16,979 nt of DNA from the NCBI GenBank assembly GCA_036567205.1, contig DATCVA010000334.1, forward strand, positions 1-16,979, given 5' to 3'. Position numbers and translations under genes: made by a program. The notes under the pieces were generated by a model. That model saw only the letters and a program-made list of their open reading frames with translations. It made no database searches and was not told the origin of the DNA. The stretch comes from DATCVA01 sp036567205. Lineage in GTDB: Bacteria; Pseudomonadota; Gammaproteobacteria; Burkholderiales; Burkholderiaceae_B. This document shows, piece by piece, positions 13,033-16,979 of the stretch (positions are counted from its first letter, which is position 1; each line of letters starts with the position of its first letter).

Positions 13033-14100
13033 GTGCTTATCAAGTCGTTTGAAATTGAACAGATCAGTTTGCCTGATGAAGACCCGAATTGGAAGTTCGC
13101 GGGCCAAGCCTATCCTACTAATGATGCATGCATTCTTACCTTGACTGCCGAGGATGGAACTCAAGGGTTTGGTTATGCTGCCGCCTTCCCGCACCTGGCG
13201 GCTACGGCACTGGGGGTAGAGGGCGCGCTTAAGCGAATTTGTCCGGCTCTTGTTGGTCAGGATGCCATGGCGCTGGAAGCCAACCTTCAACGGGTTGAGG
13301 CGGCGCTGGTGGCGAATAATGCAGCTAAAGCCGCTATTGACTGTGCGTTGCATGATCTGAAGGCTCGTCTTCTTAAAGTTCCGCTTTATGAGCTGCTGGG
13401 TGGCAAGGTTACTGACCGCATCGCCATTTGTCGCATGCTCGGCCTGAAGGCGCCGGCGGAAATGGCTGAACGGGCCCAGCGTCTGGTTGATCGAGGTTAC
13501 CGCTACCTTAAGTTGAAGGTTGGCGGCACGGTCAACGAAGATATTGCCCGCTTGGAAGCGGTGCGCAGACAGGTAGGCGATGACGTGCGTCTGGTGGCCG
13601 ACCCGAATCAGTCATACAGCACCAAAGACGCTGTCGTCTTTGCACAGCGTGCGGTTGCATACGGGGTCGACGTTATTGAGCAGCCCGTTCGTGCCGACAA
13701 TCTGGAAGGGCTGCGTCACGTGACACAGTCGTCCAGCATTGCGATCGAGGCGGATGAAAGCGCCTTTTCCGCGCAGTCTACGTATCGCCTTGCAGCGACC
13801 CAGACTATTGACGCAGTCAGCCTTAAAGTGCCCAAGATGGGCGGATTGCGTGCTGTTCAGACCGCTGCGCGCATTTGCGAAGTAGCGCATTTGGGCTGCC
13901 GCATGGGCGCTAACGTGGGTAGCCAGCTATTGGCTTCTCATGCCCTGCATTTGGCTGTAACGCTGCCTAATCTCACCTATGCGTCCGAGCTCGCCGAGTT
14001 CGAGAAGCTGTTGAATGATCCTTTCGAGGGTTTAACGGTGCGTGATGGCTATTTGTATGTTCCTGATGAGATCGGTGTGGGGGTCCGACGTAAGCGCTGA
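13033..14100 (+). CDS. Enolase-superfamily enzyme, muconate-lactonizing (MR/MLE) type
   Basis: A 355-residue mandelate racemase/muconate lactonizing enzyme family protein with an N-terminal capping domain and a TIM barrel from about residue 130. The start is taken as GTG at 13033, with GGAG 6 nt upstream; a TTG at 12997 is in frame but lacks a site. Catalytic set: K160-x-K162 (KLKVGG), metal ligands D190 (ADPNQ), E216 (VIEQP) and D241 (EADES), and K265 opposite (SLKVPKMGG). Lysines on both sides mark the MLE subgroup (cycloisomerases, o-succinylbenzoate synthase, epimerases, some hydroxyproline dehydratases) rather than the acid-sugar dehydratases with a catalytic histidine. It is the first gene of an operon with a Bug receptor and two meta-cleavage-type enzymes, so cycloisomerisation or racemisation of an unsaturated acid is the favoured guess. 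The substrate is unknown. Confidence 0.88.
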   Translation: MLIKSFEIEQISLPDEDPNWKFAGQAYPTNDACILTLTAEDGTQGFGYAAAFPHLAATALGVEGALKRICPALVGQDAMALEANLQRVEAALVANNAAKAAIDCALHDLKARLLKVPLYELLGGKVTDRIAICRMLGLKAPAEMAERAQRLVDRGYRYLKLKVGGTVNEDIARLEAVRRQVGDDVRLVADPNQSYSTKDAVVFAQRAVAYGVDVIEQPVRADNLEGLRHVTQSSSIAIEADESAFSAQSTYRLAATQTIDAVSLKVPKMGGLRAVQTAARICEVAHLGCRMGANVGSQLLASHALHLAVTLPNLTYASELAEFEKLLNDPFEGLTVRDGYLYVPDEIGVGVRRKR

Positions 14101-14147
14101 TAAAAATTTTTCTATTTGCTATTTCTGTTGATAATAAGGAGGCTGTT

Positions 14148-15122
14148 ATGAACAAACTGACAACAGTTGCGCTTCAAGCGCTTGCGGCACTGAGCATTAC
14201 CGCTATGTTGCCAATGAGCGTAAGCGCTCAAACTCAAACGATAAGAATGGTGGTTCCTTTTTCACCCGGCGGTCCGGCTGACCTGATCGCCCGAAAAATT
14301 GGAGCACGGCTTAGCTCACAGCTGGATGCGACGGTTGTTGTCGATAATCGGCCAGGGGCCAACGGAAAAATTGGCGTAAATGCCGTTTCCAACGCGGCAG
14401 GCGATGGCAGTGTATTGCTGTTCGCGACATCGGGAATGCTCACCATTAGTCCAGGACTATATAAAGACCTTGGCTATGACCCGCTTAAGGACTTGACCCC
14501 CATTTCGCGTGCGGTTGCCAATGGTACGGCGTTGCTGGTGAACTCGAAAATTCCTGCCAGCAATGTCAAGGAACTAGTCGAATATGCCAATAAGTCGACC
14601 GGCCCGGTGCCGATGGGTTCAGCCGGAGTGGGAAATATTACCCATCTTTATCTTGAGCTGCTGCAAGACTCATCCAAAATGAATTTGATGCACATTCCGT
14701 ATAAAGGTGTGGCTCCCGCTTTGACCGATGTAATGGGCGGCCAGATTGCTGGTGTATTTGTCGATTTGCCTGCGGCGCTGCCTTTGATTCAAGGCGGCAA
14801 GGTCAAAGCCCTGGGCGTGGTTGGCAGTCAGCGCAGTCCGTCGGCGCCCAATATTCCAACGATTGAAGAGCAGGGATACACCGGTGTGGACGGCGTTAGC
14901 TGGTTTGGCATAATGGGGCCGGCAACGATGCAGCCGGAAGCGGCACAGCGCATTCATGCCGGATTGGCCGCGGTTATGAAAGAGCCGGAAATGATCAAGG
15001 AACTTCGGGATATCGGTTCTGTGCCGGCGGTGAATACGCCAGCAGAAATGCGCAAATTGATTGAAGATGATCAGGCGCGCTGGAATGCTGTCATTAAAGC
15101 AAAAGATATCAAGGTTGATTAA
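14148..15122 (+). CDS. Bug/TctC-family periplasmic solute-binding protein (third of three)
   Basis: A 324-residue orphan receptor with a signal peptide (1-27, ending SVSA). Family signatures are the pocket loop FSPGGPAD (38-45), VDNRPGANG (64-72), LMHIPYKGVAPALTDVMGGQ, and ALPLIQGGKVKALGVVGSQRSP. It has the strongest ribosome-binding site of the three Bug genes (AAGGAGG). It lies 47 nt after the enolase gene and 47 nt before the hydratase gene, so its ligand is probably the substrate of this operon, likely a carboxylate. The downstream gap holds a GC-rich stem-loop. Confidence 0.93.
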   Translation: MNKLTTVALQALAALSITAMLPMSVSAQTQTIRMVVPFSPGGPADLIARKIGARLSSQLDATVVVDNRPGANGKIGVNAVSNAAGDGSVLLFATSGMLTISPGLYKDLGYDPLKDLTPISRAVANGTALLVNSKIPASNVKELVEYANKSTGPVPMGSAGVGNITHLYLELLQDSSKMNLMHIPYKGVAPALTDVMGGQIAGVFVDLPAALPLIQGGKVKALGVVGSQRSPSAPNIPTIEEQGYTGVDGVSWFGIMGPATMQPEAAQRIHAGLAAVMKEPEMIKELRDIGSVPAVNTPAEMRKLIEDDQARWNAVIKAKDIKVD

Positions 15123-15140
15123 GTGTTCAATAGTGATAAT

Positions 15141-15160
15141 TTGCCGGCGCAAGCCGGCAA
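15141..15160 (+). other. Stem-loop with GCAA tetraloop after Bug gene 3
   Basis: TTGCCGGC (15141-15148) and GCCGGCAA (15153-15160) form a perfect 8-bp stem closed by GCAA, a GNRA-type tetraloop. The stem starts 18 nt after the Bug stop codon. Its last bases are the AA of the AAGGAG ribosome-binding site (15159-15164) of the hydratase gene. No T run follows, so it is not a standard terminator. Confidence 0.75.
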
Positions 15161-15169
15161 GGAGAGTTT

Positions 15170-15997
15170 ATGAATCAGGCAACTGACTTGCAGCCCGGTA
15201 ATTCGCCAGACATGCAAGTGTTCGCGGGGCAGTTGCGCGAGGCATATCGAACGCGAACCCCTCTGGCGCCGCTGCGCCATTCTCTTTCGCAAACAGATGT
15301 TGATGCGGCCTACCTTATCCAGCAAGCCAATACTCAGTTTTGGGAAAGCCAGGGGCGGCGGGTAGTCGGACGCAAGATTGGTCTGACTTCGGTTTCGGTC
15401 CAGAAACAATTGGGGGTAAATCAGCCCGACTACGGCATGTTGTTTGCCGACATGGCTGTGGCCGATGGCGAGGAAGTCGCTATGCAACGCTTGTTGCAGC
15501 CCAAGGTGGAAGCAGAAATCGCACTGGTGCTGGAGCGCGATCTGGATAACGAGCTGCCCACCATGGTTGATTTGATCGGAGCGGTGGCGTATGCGCTGCC
15601 CGCTATCGAGATTGTTGATAGCCGTATCGCTAACTGGGATATCGGCATTGTGGACACGGTTGCCGATAACGCATCATCCGGTTTGTTTGTTCTGGGCAAC
15701 AGGCCGGTGTTGTTGAAAGACTTCGACGCCCGTTTATGCGGAATGGTGATGGAGCGTAATGGCGACCAGGTTTCACTTGGAGCAGGCGCCGCTTGCCTCG
15801 GTCACCCTTTGAACGCGGCGCTGTGGCTGGCACGAAAAATGGCAGAGTGCGGACGGCCAATGCTGGCGGGCGAGGTCATTCTTACCGGCGCATTGGGGCC
15901 CATGGTGACGGTTGCAGGGGGCGATGTAGTGCAGGCCCGCATCGAAGGTTTGGGAAGCGTGCGAGTAGTATTTAACAAGACAGAGGGGCAGGCATGA
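15170..15997 (+). CDS. 2-keto-4-pentenoate hydratase-like protein (MhpD/DmpE family)
   Basis: A 275-residue member of the fumarylacetoacetate-hydrolase-fold hydratase/decarboxylase family. The best functional match is 2-oxopent-4-enoate hydratase, which adds water to give 4-hydroxy-2-oxovalerate in the lower meta-cleavage pathway. Visible motifs are GRKIGLTS (67-74) with K69, VNQPDYGMLF (83-92), QPKVEAEIALVL (110-121) with metal ligands E114 and E116, EIVDSRI (147-153) with E147, and DTVADNASSG (162-171). The ATG follows AAGGAG that partly overlaps the upstream stem-loop. Its end overlaps the next gene by 4 nt (ATGA). Hydratase and decarboxylase of this family usually form one complex, which fits the coupling. 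An FAH-like hydrolase role is less likely given the sequence. Confidence 0.9.
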   Translation: MNQATDLQPGNSPDMQVFAGQLREAYRTRTPLAPLRHSLSQTDVDAAYLIQQANTQFWESQGRRVVGRKIGLTSVSVQKQLGVNQPDYGMLFADMAVADGEEVAMQRLLQPKVEAEIALVLERDLDNELPTMVDLIGAVAYALPAIEIVDSRIANWDIGIVDTVADNASSGLFVLGNRPVLLKDFDARLCGMVMERNGDQVSLGAGAACLGHPLNAALWLARKMAECGRPMLAGEVILTGALGPMVTVAGGDVVQARIEGLGSVRVVFNKTEGQA

Positions 15998-16773
15998 CTC
16001 AAGGCTTAGCAACGTTGCCAGCGGTGGCGCAGGAAATCGATCAGGCGGCTTGTGTTCCATGCGCAATGGCGCCCTTTACCGAACGGCGGCCATTGACGCT
16101 TGACGAGGCCTACGAGGTGCAGCGCATGGTAGTTCAGCATCGAGTTGATCGTGGCTTTCCGCGCATCGGGCTGAAGATGGGTTTTACCAGCCGCGCCAAA
16201 ATGATCCAGATGGGTGTTCACGACATGATCTGGGGGCGGTTAACCGACGACATGCGTATCGATGATGGCGGGGTATTGTCGCTGGCGCGATTTGTTCATC
16301 CGCGCGTCGAGCCCGAAATTGCCTTTTTATTGCGTCGTGAACTTCCGGCGCGCGTATCGCCGCTTGAGGCGCTGGCAGCTGTCGAGGCTATTGCCCCGGC
16401 CATGGAAATCATCGACTCACGCTATCAGGCGTTTAAATTTTCGCTCGAGGATGTGGTTGCCGATAACGCCTCTTCATCGGGCGTCGTGATTGGCGCCTGG
16501 CATCGGCCGGATATCGATTTTTCCAACCTTGGCCTGATCATGTCCTGCAATGGCCGTCCCATGCAGGTTGGTAGTACGGCGGCGATTTTAGGACACCCGT
16601 TGCGGTCGTTGGTGGCAGCGGCGCGGCTTGCGCACGAAGCTGGTGAACCCTTGCAGGCAGGGTCTATCGTAATGGCAGGAGGCGCCAGCGCCGCCGAACC
16701 CCTGGTGGCAGGAAGTTATATCGAGCTGCAAATGCAACATCTCGGCTCTACCGGTTTTCACGTTACCGCGTAA
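15994..16773 (+). CDS. 4-oxalocrotonate decarboxylase-like protein (DmpH/XylI family)
   Basis: A 259-residue paralogue of the preceding hydratase, most like 4-oxalocrotonate decarboxylase, which converts 2-oxo-3-hexenedioate to 2-oxopent-4-enoate and CO2 with Mg2+/Mn2+. Marks are GLKMGFTSRAKMIQMG (59-74) with K61, DDMIWGRLT-type segment (77-84, here HDMIWGRLT), HPRVEPEIAFLL (102-113) with E106/E108, APAMEIIDSRY (134-144) with E138, and FKFSLEDVVADNASS (147-161). The start codon overlaps the hydratase stop (ATGA), so translation is coupled. It is the last gene before a terminator. No tautomerase, semialdehyde dehydrogenase or ring-cleavage dioxygenase is in the window, so the source of its substrate is not shown. 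Confidence 0.9.
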   Translation: MTQGLATLPAVAQEIDQAACVPCAMAPFTERRPLTLDEAYEVQRMVVQHRVDRGFPRIGLKMGFTSRAKMIQMGVHDMIWGRLTDDMRIDDGGVLSLARFVHPRVEPEIAFLLRRELPARVSPLEALAAVEAIAPAMEIIDSRYQAFKFSLEDVVADNASSSGVVIGAWHRPDIDFSNLGLIMSCNGRPMQVGSTAAILGHPLRSLVAAARLAHEAGEPLQAGSIVMAGGASAAEPLVAGSYIELQMQHLGSTGFHVTA

Positions 16774-16811
16774 GCGGCTCGTAAAGAAACTGTAGTCGTC
16801 GTAATTTGGGT

Positions 16812-16835
16812 GGCGCGCTGGCTGGGCGCCTTTTT
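16812..16835 (+). terminator. Likely intrinsic terminator of the enolase-to-decarboxylase operon
   Basis: A 5-bp GC-only stem (GGCGC at 16812-16816, GCGCC at 16826-16830) with a 9-nt loop is followed directly by TTTTT (16831-16835). It lies 38 nt past the decarboxylase stop. The stem is short but the T run placement is correct. Confidence 0.6.
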
Positions 16836-16859
16836 GATAAAAGAGCTTGGCTATTTGGG

Positions 16860-16979
16860 CTAATCGCCTGAATAAGCCAGTTCGCCCGCTATATAAACGG
16901 CTCTGGTCGCGCGATCGTCGGCCATAATCATTTGTACGAACAGTACTTCTTCCAGCGTCTGGCAGTGTTGCATGCGAAA
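16860..16979 (-). CDS. Partial gene of unknown function (C-terminal 39 residues)
   Basis: Reading the minus strand from the right edge gives 39 residues without a stop, ending in IAGELAYSGD and TAG. The segment begins FRMQHCQTLEEVLFVQMIMA and looks helical and protein-like. I do not recognise a family. It is convergent with the decarboxylase gene, and the rest lies outside the window. An in-frame ATG at 16971-16973 means a very short ORF is also possible, but a truncated larger gene is more likely. Confidence 0.5.
   Translation of the reverse strand, partial: FRMQHCQTLEEVLFVQMIMADDRATRAVYIAGELAYSGD

Noticed and set aside
14102..14111. AAAAATTTTT palindrome between the enolase and Bug genes
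   Set aside because: A/T-only 5-bp symmetry; no stable structure and no T run after a GC stem.

Overview
The window looks like chromosomal DNA of a betaproteobacterium of the order Burkholderiales, most likely family Alcaligenaceae (Bordetella/Achromobacter/Pusillimonas-like). Two things suggest this: the S10 protein sequence, and three orphan TctC/Bug-type periplasmic solute receptors, a family strongly expanded in that group. No rRNA, tRNA, CRISPR array, insertion sequence or phage gene is visible. Coding density is high, and no gap between genes exceeds about 190 bases.

Region 1 (1-516) is housekeeping. rpsJ (S10) is followed by a strong bidirectional terminator instead of rplC. Region 2 (517-7695) is a seven-gene block on the minus strand. 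In transcription order it reads: cyclase-family metal hydrolase, beta-keto acid cleavage enzyme (BKACE/DUF849), Bug receptor, LVIVD-repeat beta-propeller, CobW/G3E GTPase, second Bug receptor, gamma-carbonic anhydrase. Region 3 (7696-9626) holds a divergent TetR regulator and a tartrate/D-malate dehydrogenase-like enzyme. The gap between the TetR gene and the operon carries a 39-bp near-palindrome over a candidate operon promoter, so TetR is the obvious local regulator. Together, regions 2 and 3 look like an uptake and breakdown system for an organic acid, with its own metallochaperone candidate.

Region 4 (9759-16773) is a second catabolic neighbourhood. It holds an EamA-type exporter, a RidA-family protein, a YCII-family protein, a LysR regulator, a muconate-lactonizing-type enolase-superfamily enzyme, a third Bug receptor, a 2-oxopent-4-enoate hydratase-like protein and a 4-oxalocrotonate decarboxylase-like protein. 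The last two resemble the lower meta-cleavage pathway of aromatic breakdown. No ring-cleavage enzyme is present. The same 14-bp element, ATAACCAnnTGGTT, lies in both divergent intergenic regions of this neighbourhood, which suggests the LysR protein controls both gene sets. A minus-strand gene of unknown function runs off the right edge.

Two patterns cross the whole window. Each of the three Bug genes is followed within about 30 nt by a stable stem-loop before the next cistron, one of them drawable as a three-way junction. The LVIVD propeller carries histidines in motif-like settings and is translationally adjacent (2-nt gap) to the CobW GTPase, which makes a chaperone-metalloprotein pair plausible.
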